Assembly (NCBI GenBank): GCA_011109175.1 | Contig: RDEW01000024.1 | Location: forward strand, 241,199 to 305,198 | Reading direction: 5' to 3' | Length of the DNA stretch: 64,000 nt | Source of the DNA: Dicyema japonicum | Lineage: Eukaryota; Dicyemida; Rhombozoa; Dicyemidae | Part shown: one piece after another, positions 32,916 through 45,479 of the stretch | Numbering within the stretch: position 1 is the first letter of the stretch | Layout: each line of letters begins with the position of its first letter | Translations under genes and position numbers: made by a program | Notes under the pieces: model-generated | Told to the model about the DNA's origin: nothing | What the model saw: only the letters and a program-made list of their open reading frames with translations | Databases searched by the model: none

Positions 32916-35628
32916 GGTTGATTAAACAAATGCTGATGTTAGTGAATTTTATATGACAAAGTTCTTATCAATGCATGAATAAACAAATGCTGATGTTAGT
33001 GAAAATTTTATATGACAAAGTTCTTATCAATGCATGATTAAACAAATGCTGATGTTAGTGAAAATTTTATATGACAAAGTTCTTATCAATGCATGATTAA
33101 ACAAATGCTGGTGTTAGTGAAAATTTTATATGACAAAGTTCTTATCAATGCATGATTAAACAAATGCTGATGTTAGTGAAAATTTTATATGACAAAGTTC
33201 TTATCAATGCATGATTAAACAAATGCTGATGTTAGTGAAAATTTTATATGACAAAGTTCTTATCAATGCATGATTAAACAAATGCTGATGTTAGTGAAAA
33301 TTTTATATGACAAAGTTCTTATCAATGCATGATTAAATAAATGCTGGTGTTAGTGAAATTTTATATGACAAAGTTCTTATCAATGCATGATTAAACAAAT
33401 GCTGGTGTTAGTGAAAATTTTATATGACAAAGTTCTTATCAATGCATGATTAAACAAATGCTGATGTTAGTGAAAATTTTATATGACAAAGTTCTTATCA
33501 ATGCATGATTAAACAAATGCTGATGTTAGTGAAAATTTTATATGACAAAGTTCTTATCAATGCATGATTAAACAAATGCTGATGTTAGTGAAATTTTATA
33601 TGACAAAGTTCTTATCAATGCATGATTAAACAAATGCTGGTGTTAGTGAAAATTTTATATGACAAAGTTCTTATCAATGCATGATTAAACAAATGCTGAT
33701 GTTAGTGAAATTTTATATGACAAAGTTCTTATCAATGCATGATTAAACAAATGCTGATGTTAGTGAAAATTTTATATGACAAAGTTCTTATCAATGCATG
33801 ATTAAACAAATGCTGATGTTAGTGAAAATTTTATATGACAAAGTTTCTTATCAATGCATGATTAAACAAATGCTGATGTTAGTGAAAATTTTATATGACA
33901 AAGTTCTTATCAATGCATGATTAAACAAATGCTGATGTTAGTGAAAATTTTATATGACAAAGTTCTTATCAATGCATGATTAAACAAATGCTGATGTTAG
34001 TGAAAATTTTATATGACAAGTTCTTTATCAATGCATGATTAAACAAATGCTGGTGTTATGAAAATTTTATATGACAAAGTTCTTATCAATGCATGATTAA
34101 ACAAATGCTGATGTTAGTTGAAAATTTTATATGACAAAGTTTTATCAATGCATGATTAAATAAATGCTGGTGTTAGTGAAAATTTTATATGACAAAGTTC
34201 TTATCAATGCATGATTAAACAAATGCTGATGTTAGTGAAATTTTATATGACAAAGTTCTTATCAATGCATGATTAAACAAATGCTGATGTTAGTGAAAAT
34301 TTTATATGACAAAAGTTCTTATCAATGCATGATTAAACAAATGCTGATGTTAGTGAAAATTTTATATGACAAAGTTCTTATCAATGCATGATTAAACAAA
34401 TGCTGTGTTAGTGAAAATTTTATATGACAAAGTTCTTATCAATGCATGATTAAACAACATGCTGATGTTAGTGAAAATTTTATATGACAAAGTTCTTATC
34501 AATGCATGATTAAACAAATGCTGATGTTAGCTGAAAATTTTATATGACCAAAGTTCTTATCAATGCATGATTAAACAAATGCTGATGTTAGTGAAATTTT
34601 ATATTGACCAAAGTTCTTATCAATGCATGATTAAACAATGCTGATGTTAGTGAAAATTTTATATGACCAAAGTTCTTATCAATGCATGATTAAACAAATG
34701 CCTGATGTTAGCTGAAAATTTTATATGACAAAGTTCTTATCAATGCATGATTAAACAAATGCTGGTGTTAGTGAAAATTATATGACAAAGTTCTTATCAA
34801 TGCCATGATTAAACAAATGCTGATGTTAGTGAAAATTTTATATGACAAAGTTCTTATCAATGCATGATTAAACAAATGCTGATGTTAGTGAAAATTTTAT
34901 ATGACAAAGTTCTTATCAATGCATGATTAAAAAATGCTGGTGTTAGTGAAAATTTTATATGACAACAGTTCTTATCAATGCATGATAAACAAATGCTGAT
35001 GTTAGTTGAAAATTTTATATGACAAAGTTCTTATCAATGCATGATTAAACAAATGCTGGTGTTAGTGAAAATTTATATGACAAAAGTTCTTATCAATGCA
35101 TGATTAAACAAATGCTGCATGTTAGTGAAAATTTTATATGACAAAGTTCTTATCAATGCATGATTAAACAAATGCTGATGTTAGTGAAAATTTTATATGA
35201 CAAAGTTCTTATCAATGCATGATTAAACAAATGCTGGTGTTAGTGAAAAATTTTATTATGACAAAGTTCTTATCAATGCATGATTAAACAAATGCTGTTT
35301 AGCTGAAATTTTATATGACAAAGTTTCTTATCAATGCATGATTAACAAATGCTGATGTTATTGAAAATTTTATATGTCAAAGTTCTTATCAATGCATGAT
35401 TAAACAAATGCTGATGTTAGTGAAAATTTTATATGAACAAAGTTCTTATCAATGCATGATTAAACAAATGCTGATGTTAGTGAAAATTTTATATGACAAA
35501 GTTCTTATCAATGCATGATTAAACAAATGCTGATGTTAGTGAAAATTTTATATGACAAAGTTCTTATCAATGCATGATTAAACAAATGCTGGTGTTAGTG
35601 AAAATTTATATGAAAAAGTTCTAAGGTT
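32916..35628. repeat. 59-bp tandem satellite array, about 46 copies
   Basis: The unit begins gaaaattttatatgacaaag and continues ttcttatcaatg..atgattaaacaaatgctgatgttagt; the period is 59 bp (for example 33001 to 33060). A recurrent A/G variant (gctgatg versus gctggtg) marks subtypes. 59 is not a multiple of three and no long frame runs through. One diverged unit each occurs at about 41158-41216 and 47314-47375 at the equivalent place in units 2 and 3. Copies after about 33840 contain many single-base insertions and deletions; earlier copies are nearly clean. Confidence 0.95.
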
Positions 35629-36414
35629 TTGGATTTATATGTGAAAAATGTCCTATTGAGGATAAATGATAAACTTTTCTATTGAAAGTGTAAATATGAG
35701 TTTGACTATCTTTTTTAATACATTGAATTAAAACAAATTGTTTATATTACTGTCACTAAGCGAAAATGAAAAAGAATTTTGACATAATTCTCTGTGTACT
35801 GATGATTTCAAATTTTAAGAAATTTAGATTTTAAGACTTTTTCAAAATTTAATGTATTTTATAAACTGTTTTTGATTTTCGCAGTTGTTTTTAAATTTTT
35901 AGATTTATGTATTATTTATTACCACATTATTATTAAATTTGTTATATTAAAAAAATTACATAATTTAGTGAAAAATTATATTTTTATCCTCTGATATATT
36001 AAAGAAACATGAAAATAGCTAAGTTTTAATTTCTTGTCAAATTAATTTTACTGTAAAATTAGAATGTAGCAACATTTGGACGAAAATTGAATGAAAATTG
36101 TCCAATTGTGAAAATGATTGTTAATAAGTTTTACTTTCTAGTGAAAGTGTACACATGAATTAATTTTTGTTTTAATTTATATAGAAATATATTGTTACGA
36201 TGTCAAACTGAGATCTACTTTTTCGAAATTTGAAGTATTTTAATATATAAACTGTTTTTTTTAATTTTTGCAATTTTTTAAAATTATTCGATTTATATAT
36301 TGTTTGTTACCACATTATTACAATATTGTTATATTCAAACAATTGCATAATTTATTGTAAAATTATATAATTTTAATTTTTAAACTAATAAATTTCTTTT
36401 TTAAACTACTTCAG

Positions 36415-37990
36415 ACAAAGGCTTCCTTCAATGAGACTCGAGCAATGCGAAGGACTGGTTGAGACAGAGGCTCGAAATTGGGGAGATTTACTAAAAGACT
36501 TTACTTGTTTTTTTTAAATTAATTTTAAATTCACTTAGAAAGAAGTGTACGAAATTCTAAGCCAGACCATGTTAACACATTCACGTGGACTTAATGAGAT
36601 TCTTATCAAACTCTTAAAAAATCTGGACAAGGTGCACTGACCAAAGTTTATAATTCGTCTATAAACCGCAAAAACTTGAGAGCATCCGGCCAACATAAGT
36701 TAAAAAAGAAGCCTACATCATTCAGTTTACTTTTTCTTTTGTGTTCAATGTACAAATCGTGGAAAGCTCGTCATTGTGAAAGTCAACGAAATTCTCTCTG
36801 ATAAACTTTTCGCCACATATTTAAAAATGATAGATAAATTGAAAGTCATCTCATCCCCATGACTGATTTCATTTGCTCTGGCTTCTTTTAAAAGCCAAGA
36901 GATAAAAAGACCGTTTTGTGGTCAGTTTACATCTGTAAGCATTCAATATCCAGTTCCCAAGTAGAATCTTACTTTGACTATTTTTTCAAACGGATATTCC
37001 TGGATATTTTTAACTTTTGCTTAATTTTTTGCACGACCCATCGATGTAGATGCGGAGGAATGGTCGACGCCAAAGATCATCACGCTCTTTCCTGTCAGAG
37101 AAGTGCTGGAAGGAGTCCTAGACACGCCGCAATCAAAAGAATTATTGCTTAAGGACATGAGGCTGCCGGATTACGTTTCCAATTGATGCTGCTTAGACGT
37201 GCTCAAGCCAACCGAAGACGGGACGGAACCAATCTTCACATGAGAGAGTACTAAATACCTCGCCTATGCCACCTGCATCGATAGCTTTCAAGGACAGCAA
37301 CTGACCCATGTTCTGCTTCGGAGAAGGCTGAGACTTTAAAGATAAAAACATACGAATGTCATGGAGGACAATTCATCTTCTACCAGTGGCAGTCGAACGA
37401 CAGAATCAAAGAAAGCAGGTCACTGACCCTGCTAAACAGGATCGGCTTGTTCATCGCGAAGAAGAAAACAACAGGAGAGAAAAGAACTGGCTCATTGAGC
37501 GCATTTCCTTGCATATAGTCATGGGAAATGTGTTTTCAATTATGAAAGTATCCATCAGTTGTTATTGTTAGATTTTGCGTTTAAATAAAATTGGTTTTTG
37601 ATAAAAATTTTCTTAATAGCCAGCAGATAGGACTAATTTGCCCCGTAGCATTTTATCAGTCTTCTGGCTATTTCATAATTTGTTACCCCATAGTTTACCA
37701 ATTCCGGTTACTCTTCATGATATGTGATATTTTGATACCGAGAAGGGACAACGATGTTCTCTTGGCTTATGCAGATGACATTTTACCATCGCATGCCGTT
37801 GAAGACAAAATACATACTTGTGTGGTTAAACATGAATTGACTACAATTAGCCATGAGAAACTCATTACATTTCTGGAAATGTCAAAAGTCAAATGAAATT
37901 GAAACGGATTCTAAAACATCATCATATAAAAATCAAGGGAGTCATCTATGATAAACATATATGTTTTGCCCGGCTTGTCGGAAATTTGCT
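36415..37990 (+). mobile_element. Repeat T scrap, LINE D fragments and an RT scrap
   Basis: After a repeat T piece (36415-36490) come weak LINE D frames (NEILSDKLFATYLK near 36790). A clear THRCRCGGMVDAKDHHALSC..SAGRSPRHAAIKRII follows at 37035-37150, and NWLIERISLHIVMGN at about 37485-37530, the LINE D knuckle and C-terminus. At 37716-37900 an RT palm scrap reads NDVLLAYADDIL. Many frameshifts; inactive. Confidence 0.7.
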
Positions 37991-38154
37991 AATAATTGCT
38001 AAAAAAAGTGTAAATTTTGTGTTCAAATTTAACTAATTTTTCGTTTTTACTGCAAAACTTTACTATAAGCGATTATCATTCAATTAATGGAGGACCATAA
38101 TGGCAGAGCCTGACTGTTTGCGCAGACTGAGATACCGAATAGTTTGAGTTTTTT

Positions 38155-38560
38155 GTATTTATTTCTCGTGCCGCGGGGTTCTTAAATGGGAAATCTATTT
38201 AAAAATCATTCTAGCTCAAAGCAAACCCTGGAAAATAAAAATTGTTTAACTGACTGATTTGCTTAGAACAAAGTTGATTGAAATAAGCATTGGATCTGGT
38301 TGTTAACCAATAAGATATGAATTCTTGGGGTTCCGCTTGTGCTGTGTTCTTATAATATCCGTTCTAACATTATTCTCCATTTAACTTTCCGCCTTGCACG
38401 TCTCTGCAAGTCATAGAAGAAATCCATGCATAAGCTATCGTGTCTAGTGTTCGAAGCGAGTCCTCTAAAGTTGAAAGCTGAAATTGAAATCGGGGTAAAT
38501 AGACAGACTGAGAGTACAATAAAGACAGGCATTATTAGAGAAGGTTAACCACTCAACCAA
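38155..38560 (-). mobile_element. LINE C-like 3' fragment
   Basis: The reverse strand reads LQRRARRKVKWRIMLERIL, a basic end like the LINE C terminus. It shares flanking text with 160-240 (cgaagcg..tcctc..aaattg.., agacagactgag..cattattagag). Confidence 0.5.
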
Positions 38561-38715
38561 CAAATAATTTTTTAAATAATGTTTAATTAACCTTGTTAAA
38601 AAATTATTTCTAGTAAGACATGCTAAATAAATTACTTAAATTTTTCCGTATTTTAAATAAATTTTAATGTATCCTGGCGAAACTTATCAAAATATAGCAA
38701 AAAGTTTGCATAAAT

Positions 38716-39144
38716 CAGAGGTGTGAGATATGCGGCCGCGAGCCTCATGCGCAACAGTAATGTTTAGTGGAGTTCGTTAAATGCAACAGTACCGTGCAAA
38801 CCCGATTTTATGGCTATAAACAAAATATTTTAATAATTTAATTAATTTTAATTATTTTTTTAACAGAATTTGTGAATCTTGTTTGTCAATGGCACGTGTT
38901 TTTTCTGGAACTATAAAACGGTGTTTGAAAGATACAAAGAGTGTTTCAAAAAATGGGAACTTCTCTATTTTTGTACAACGATTGATGGAAAAATACATTG
39001 TTTGATATGTAACCAGTTTATCGCTATATTGATAGAATACAGCTAAAAAAGGCTTATTTTTGGTTTTTCATTAAAAAAAATCTTTCCTTGATGAAAAATT
39101 ATTATAAATGCGGCCTTCGAAGCTAAATGAGTTTGACACCCCTG
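38716..39144 (+). mobile_element. Non-autonomous hAT element, 429 bp, 8-bp TSD
   Basis: The ends are CAGAGGTGTGAGATATGCGG and, inverted from the right, CAGGGGTGTCAAACTCATTT, the terminus common in GTF2IRD2-type hAT elements. Perfect gcataaat duplications flank it (38708-38715 and 39145-39152). Inside, FQKWELLYFCTTIDGKIHCL then ICNQFIAI is the start of the BED-finger transposase, so it is an internally deleted autonomous element. The 59051-59330 fragment is from the same family. Confidence 0.9.
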
Positions 39145-39185
39145 GCATAAATAGTATTTGAATACATATTTTTGTAGAAATTCGC

Positions 39186-41580
39186 TGATTGTCGTGCTTT
39201 TATTATCGGGGATAGTATATTTAATATGAGGCTATTTCTCGCTATGAAACTGGACTAAATTTACTGTCATGTATTTTTCCAAAGAAATTCTTAAGTAGTT
39301 AAGGGAGTTGGTTTATTTTAGCTGACTAAATTGGGCGAGGCCTATAAGCAAGTAAAAGAATGACTATTTTTATTTATAATAAATTTTTGATGTTATTTGA
39401 TTTAGTGGAGATGACTACTAGTTCTTGAGGAATGGAGAGTTTGAGGTCGATCATCAGCACGTAAATTTATATTTTTTCAATACTTAGTAAGGAAGACGGA
39501 TTTAAATTTAGCAAATTTAGAAATTTTAGTTTAGATGATATTTCATTTAAATCCAAATATATTAAATTTAAACTGGTTTATTGGAATATGCCTGTGGGCT
39601 TTAAAGTCAAGAAGAAAAAGAAAAATAAGAATCCTTAGTTGAAATGAAGTAATTCACATAATATATTGAAGAAATAGATTATAATAATATTTCCTAAAGT
39701 TTCGGCGGTTTGTCTAATAAAGAATGTTGCTGTAACTTTCTCAGGTTTACTATTTTTCAATAATACTTTAGGAATGCTTAGCTGACATATTCATATTAAT
39801 GGATGATGCCGATTTATTGGAGAAATAGGAAAAATGAATTAATTTTACACTTTTAAAATAATGTTCAAATGCAGACAGATTATTTTGAACCACGGAGATC
39901 AGGTTTTTTGTGTTTATTATGTTGTAAGCCTCAAGAAGTTTAAATGGAGTTTTGCTTCGAAAATAATCCCTTTTAGCAATTTTAATAAAATTATTTTAAA
40001 TTCATTGAAATTTCATGTTTTTACAGGAAAATCTTAAAGTGAAATGGAAAATGTTGATTCTAATTTATATATGAATTTTTGATATTACAATAGTATTAGT
40101 AATCCAATGTTTATTTCTAATCAAACTGTAATATTGTTTTTATGTATTGAATCCAAATATTAATGATATATTGTGAATGTGCTCCATTCATAAACACAAT
40201 TTTCGATGTTTTCATTCACAAGTTAAATTCTAAAAGTAATATGTGAAGATGTGTATCTTCTATGAATGATTACTATCACGGCGTGTATAAGGATGACATG
40301 GAAAGCTGTATTATAGAAATTCTAGTTTTGAATTTAGGGATAGTTTGTCATGTTCAAAATTATTAATGTAATATTATATATTGCTTTACATTTTTGGGGA
40401 TTTATGATATATTTACTTTTATAAAAAAGGAATATAGTCAAAGATGTGAGATTTTTATAGTGATTGTTATTTAAAAGTTCATAAATTATTTTTGACGATA
40501 TGACGATATATTTATATTTCAATATAATTTTGGATATTATTGCACAAAACTGGAAATTGTACTGCAACTATATTAGAGTTTATTGATGATACCTGAGAGC
40601 ATTGAAGTCAAAGCTCTAAACAAGTAAATTTTTATGATTTGGAGACTTTCTTCACTTACATATATTATCGAAGCATTTAAAAATCTATTTTAGATTTTTA
40701 TAATCATTCATTCTATAAAGATATGGTATTTTGTCAGGTTAACTTTCAAAAATAAGATAGATATGCCTTTAATGAATTAGCGACAGATTGATATGCTCTT
40801 GATTTGCTGGAAATAGAAAAGATTTGTAAAAATTTATTAATTTTAGACTTTTCAAACTATGTTCAATAATAAACAAATTATCTTCAACCACCATACAATA
40901 TCACGTTTTTTTCGTAGATTTATTATTAGATTCAAGAAGAGCTGTCTTGAAAATTTACTGATACACAAATCGCCTTTGACATTTTCGTTTGTTGTATAAA
41001 TTCTATGAACCGTTTATTAAATTGTTAAATTAAAGAACAAGAATATTGACATGAAAGATCAAAAAAATTTAAAATCCAAAATAAAGATTTATATAAATTC
41101 TTCAAACCTAAATTAATATTCCTTAATTGTAAGAAAAATGCATATCCTGATTTATCAAAGCGTGATTAAACAGACGCTGATGTTGCTGAAAATTATTTCA
41201 GACAATGTTCTAACGTTTTGGATTTATATATGAAAAATGTAAAATTGTGAGGATAAATGATAATTTTTTAGTGAAAGTTTAAAATATGAGTTTGAAAACT
41301 GTTTTAATACATTGGATCTGAATAAAGTGTTAATATTACTGTCATTAAGCAAAAGTGAAGGATAATTTGACTTAACTCTGTGTGCAATTGATGAATTCAA
41401 ATTTAAATAAATTTAGTAAGATTTTTTGAAATGTAAAGTAATTTTATTTTTGTTGATTTTCGCTCTTGTTTCAAAATTCTTGATTTAATATTATTTATTA
41501 CCAAATTATTATTAAATTGTTATATTAAAACGTTACATAATTGAGTGAAAAAAAATATATAATTTGGAAAATTAAATGCA
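39186..41580 (+). repeat. Segmental duplication unit 2
   Basis: It begins with a decayed copy of the last large SCFD1 exon (attgtcgtgctttta..atatgaggctatttctcgct), frameshifted relative to the gene. The flank landmarks, RRM-like scraps near 39790 and 40762, and a single 59-bp unit at about 41158-41216 follow. No open gene. Confidence 0.8.
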
Positions 41581-41589
41581 AGAAAATTT

Positions 41590-41870
41590 GATCCTCCATT
41601 GTTCAAATATAGACGAATGTGTTGCTATGTGGCTAGTTGGTCAAAAATTTATTTTCTTTCTTTCTGATGTTGTCATTGGATCCATCTTACTGAGGAGACG
41701 CCCAATGTCTAGCCGGTATCGAAAGGATTAACTACTCTTTCCACGGGGGACAATTTCGTTACCTGAAGACAAGTTCTGCAACGCTGGAACAAGTCAGGAT
41801 ATGGAGTTTGTTAGTTTGGTTACCCTTGGTCTTTGGAATAATTTAATTTAATCGTAAAAACGAATAAATT
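41590..41870 (+). mobile_element. SINE E, copy 1
   Basis: Shares with 45480-45850 the head gctatgtggctagttggtca, then ttctttctgatg, actgaggagacgcccaat, gacaatttcgtt..cctg and the tail ttggtctttggaataattta. The head resembles the SINE A head (A-box-like GGCTAATTG). Confidence 0.6.
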
Positions 41871-41956
41871 TATTTATTTAATACAATTTCATGAAGTTAC
41901 ATACCCAGTTTAAATACCCTTAGTTTAAAGAATGTATGATTTTACACTTTTTATCA

Positions 41957-42330
41957 GAACCCTCAGTTTAGCTTGGTGTTCCTTGACCCAACACAATCCG
42001 TGATATACGACTACTGGGTGGTCGCTATGTAACATGTACTCTACGTTGTTAAGACGAATATGTTTTTCGTGTGTTTGGTAATAGTCGTTTCCTTCCTTCG
42101 ATCAAGTAATGCCAAAATATGTAGCCAAGTTGTTGAGTAGAATATAGGTTTTACGCTATAATATTTTTTGCATGTTGAAAAAAATCGCAAAATATTCTTT
42201 GTGCGCTCGAAAATCGTTCCAAAATCTGCGTATGAGAAAACAAAATATTTCTCTACAATTTAATTTTTCGGCGGCATGGCAGTATGTACAGATTAAAGAG
42301 TGTTGGTCAAAGTGAAAAACCTCATTAGAT
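41957..42330. repeat. Dispersed repeat shared with 51037-51600
   Basis: Both loci have, in order, cagttt..ttggtgttc, a bacgaccac/gcgaggaacc-like middle, ttgttaagacgaa(t/c), and gcat(g/a)t(t)gaaaaaaat..caaaatattct(t/c)tgtg. Conserved order with heavy divergence suggests an old TE. Its class is unknown to me. Confidence 0.4.
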
Positions 42331-42659
42331 GGAGGACATGTCTTAAATATATGCTGTAACCTCTAAAGCTTTCACATGACTCCTCATTGTCGTGACATTG
42401 GAGAAAAATTTATACTTTCTATTCTTCTAAAGGGATGGACTTTCAAGGGAGGCCTAATCTTAAACTGTTTTGTGGCAATCGCAATATTTTGACCTATAAA
42501 GCTTCAATTTACGACATTAAATAATCTAGTTTAGAAAAGGAATCGGTTATTAGAGAAAAAGTAGAGCGCCGTAACCCTAGCAGCACGGATGGTCCCTCTC
42601 GAAAAATCATTAAAATGTTTCAGTTTAGATAATCTCTCCAGTTCTCCCTGAAGATATTC

Positions 42660-42900
42660 CATTATGAATACTCTCCTGCTAAAGAATGAAGTGAAATCCG
42701 CGACGGTAGGTCATGCGATGAAACTGGAAAGGGTTTACATACTTCTCCGCCTCTCTTCTGAAGCGGTAGCCTGTAATGGAAATCGGAGGATCGATTTGGT
42801 CGCCACAAATATAGGTTCTCTCTTGGGTTCCTTCTTGGATTAATTGGTTGTAACTGATGTGCTGTGCTTATCAACTTTGTAAAACTGGGGTTAATAAATA
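42660..42900 (+). repeat. Dispersed repeat R, copy 2
   Basis: Matches 6700-6960 (aaagaatgaagtgaaatccg, cctctcttctgaagcggtag, gattaattggttgtaact). It ends ctggggttaataaataaa, the same tail type as SINE A and the jockey-like LINE at 43600. Confidence 0.55.
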
Positions 42901-43590
42901 AAATAAACGACTGTGCTGGCTATCATTGTTGTTTTCTTTAATCATCTGATTTTGTCAGAATGCTTGGAATTCTGTGCATAAATATAAGATTACTGAATTC
43001 GAGCAATCTTTTATTTGGTAGGGAAATAGTCCGACATTGATCTCCAAATAGTCCACAAAAGATATTGCGATAATAAACTCTTTATAATAAATGATAAATA
43101 ATTTAAGTCAAAATAACCTTATTAAGGAGAGAGCTGATAATTAAGAAAAATACCACAAGACTTAACACTTCCAGAGATCCTCTCTTGTTAGTCTTCAAGG
43201 CAGATTGACCCAGTTACTCATATTTGACCAGATAGAGTTTTAAGCCACCGATGCTTTCTTATTTTCGAGTGTTCGCGGATAACATATATTTTGAGTGGCT
43301 ATCCTCTTTAGATCTCTATGTACATTTAACATTCTATGTCTCAGACTTTTCTTAAGCACTTATGCTTTTTTCATTCACGAACGGAGCTGATTTTTCGTTT
43401 TTGAGAAAAAAAGAACGATCCTCGAGCTCTTGTATTTTCAACCCTTTTCACGCTTAATTGCTTTATTGACTTAAAATAATTTTTTTGTTTTTTGAGGGAA
43501 AAAGACTGCAAAATATAAGATTGTTATTTTTCAAATGATAAACGTGTATTATAAGCCGGTCAGTATCAACATCCAAGATGTTGTGACACA
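42901..43590. other. No gene recognised
   Basis: AT-rich sequence without long frames or recognisable repeats. Confidence 0.3.
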
Positions 43591-43599
43591 CGACAATAA

Positions 43600-44045
43600 A
43601 TTGTGTTCGAGAATTAGCAAGGCACAATTAGCCAACAAAAGGAATGCCTGAGGCTCTTGTACAAATTATCCATCAGAAGGACGATGATTACTCTTTCCTC
43701 AAACCCCATTCTAACAAAAACTATGGAAGGTGAAAATCAAGTATTGAGAACTATAACGGGCTGTCTAAAGTCATTTCCTGTTGACAACTTAGACTTGGAG
43801 TAGAAGATCCTGCCGTCATATAACATCACTTAAATAAGAACTTTAAAATACATCCAACAATCAGTCGACCCAAATAACCAACTTTTCATTACTAGAATCC
43901 ACTAACCCTATAAACATTCGGGAACCATCACTGACCTCTAATGCACACTTGAGAAAATCCACATTCCGAAAAAACACCAACCTTAATTTTGACTTTGATC
44001 AGTTCCCCAAGTTAGAAAAACTGGGGTTAATAATTTAATTTAACG
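43600..44045 (+). mobile_element. Jockey/CR1-like LINE 3' end
   Basis: One frame reads TMEGENQVLRTITGCLKSFP, then VDNLDLE-stop-KILPS, and later IQQSVDPNNQLF, the typical C-terminal region of jockey/CR1 RT proteins (LRxITGxxxxTPxxxLxxET). It ends gaaaaactggggttaataat. A few stops make it inactive. Confidence 0.65.
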
Positions 44046-44221
44046 AATAATTCTATTCCATTATGAAACTGGGATTTTCAAGTGTTAATTTCATGTAGTT
44101 CTAGACAGACATCCCATTCCATCTGTATTTTCAATCTCGTCTTACAAGGAATCTCACTAGGAATGCCCGTAGTATGTGTTTCATTAAGCTCGCTAGAAAT
44201 ACACCAGCACGAAACAATTTA

Positions 44222-44550
44222 TTTATTTATAACCCCGGATACACCGAGAAAGAAGTTAAAGTAAACAACTAAATAAGTGTATCCAGTTTCCACTTCTACA
44301 GAAACAGAGTCCATCCGGAATTAGACGCACAAAGGGTAAGACGTCCATTACATGCAGTTGTGGAAACCCTTCCAGTGGAGTGGGGAAAGAGCAAATAATC
44401 CTTTTTCGTGCCGGCCTGGCACTGGGCGTCACCTAGACAGGTGGATCACATGACGCCACTCTATTAGGAAGAGAGAGGAGGTACAGACAAGCAAGCAGAA
44501 AACTTCAACCGATTAACCACGCAGCACCACATGGCGCCACGCGGAGATTA
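44222..44550 (-). mobile_element. SINE A, near full length
   Basis: In plus sense: taaccccggatacaccgaga, ttccacttctacagaaac, tgcagttgtggaaacccttc, gtgccggcctggcactgggc, tcacatgacgccactctatt, and the head rc ccacgcagcaccacatggcg. A close match to 49496-49828. Confidence 0.85.
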
Positions 44551-44559
44551 TTATTATAC

Positions 44560-45195
44560 GAAACAATAAAAGATTTTATAAATTTGTATTAATAAATACA
44601 CGTAATTATTATTTATTTTTGAATATGTGAGTAATTGTAGCAAAACAATCAAAGTAATCTAGCTGAAGTAATTGGCTGATTGTTTCGCCTGACAATTGCC
44701 AGAGAAATCCTTTGGAACAGCCACTCGTTTCCCGACGTTCGTTACTCGCTTTTGTTATCATGGATCCCAACGATCTTATTATTAACTGTATTTTTTTCTC
44801 GGTGTATCCAAACTTAATAAATTAATTATTTTTATCAGAAAACGAGTAACATCGTCATCAGTGCGCAGTGGGTTGAGATTGAAACCACAACAGCAACTAA
44901 GGCATAATTTTTAGATAATAGATTTTAGTTAATGTTCCATTTCCAGAACTGAAAACGCATAGAAAATTAACTTCGAGTACTTTCACTGCCGTTGACAACG
45001 AAAAATAAAAATGCTAGAATATCCCCTATTTCCATGTCTTATATTCTGCATGGAATAGTCAGAATGAATCTCGACTGCAAGCACGTCTTTAATCGTGAAC
45101 ATCGCTGTTTTTTAGTTTTATAAAATGAGCAGCCTAATCATGTGGATTAAAGATGAAAAGTTTGAGAACCAACTATGATCATTTTACCAGTTTCG
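44560..45195. other. No gene; one SINE A-like tail
   Basis: AT-rich. At 44785-44820 tttttttctcggtgtatccaaacttaataaat is a plus-sense SINE A-type 3' tail without its body. Confidence 0.4.
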
Positions 45196-45199
45196 TCTT

Positions 45200-45385
45200 C
45201 AATCGGGCTAAAGTGGCATAGGTCACGGGTTCGAATCTCGCTGCTGTTCACCTGGTGGAAGGTTCCACGCATCTAGATGCTAAAAGGGCTTGACGAGTGA
45301 TGCTGTCAACAGTGGAATTCACTGCGGAACTGGATAGTCTAGAAAGGACCCACACACAAGAAAACGTGGTGTGTCTTGTCGAAGT
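45200..45385 (+). mobile_element. SINE B with both Pol III-like boxes
   Basis: This copy has the best tRNA-like head: GGGCTAAAGTGG (about 45205-45215, A-box-like) and GGGTTCGAATC (45228-45238, B box). The body follows with ggttccacgcatctagatgc, gacgagtgatgctgtcaaca and ggacccacacacaagaaa. It is not a tRNA gene: no acceptor stem closes around the boxes. The 3' end is lost. Confidence 0.75.
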
Positions 45386-45479
45386 AATTTCTGCTATCCT
45401 CAGCTTATTGAAAATTCTCTGTTTACAAAATATACTTTAAGCATAAAGCGATTTTTATAATACGTGCTGCCAAAAATGT

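Larger units (their letters stand above)
30384..36400 (+). repeat. Segmental duplication unit 1 (SCFD1 3' end and flank)
   Basis: The region from the last large SCFD1 exon onward is repeated, diverged, at 39186-41580 (unit 2) and 45850-48350 (unit 3). Shared landmarks in order: tatgaggctatttctcgcta, gagaggcctactctgcaagt, tttgatgttatttgatttat, an RRM-like coding scrap, the 59-bp sequence, gttttggatttata, and tgtttatattactgtcact. Unit 1 is longest because of the satellite expansion and an internal 400-bp duplication. Confidence 0.8.

Noticed and set aside
32916-35628. The regular array as a CRISPR
   Set aside because: Whole 59-bp units repeat without unique spacers, and the setting is a eukaryotic genome with spliced genes.
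45200-45240. A tRNA gene at the A/B boxes
   Set aside because: No closing acceptor or anticodon stem, and the same head occurs in several dispersed copies with a common body, so it is a SINE.
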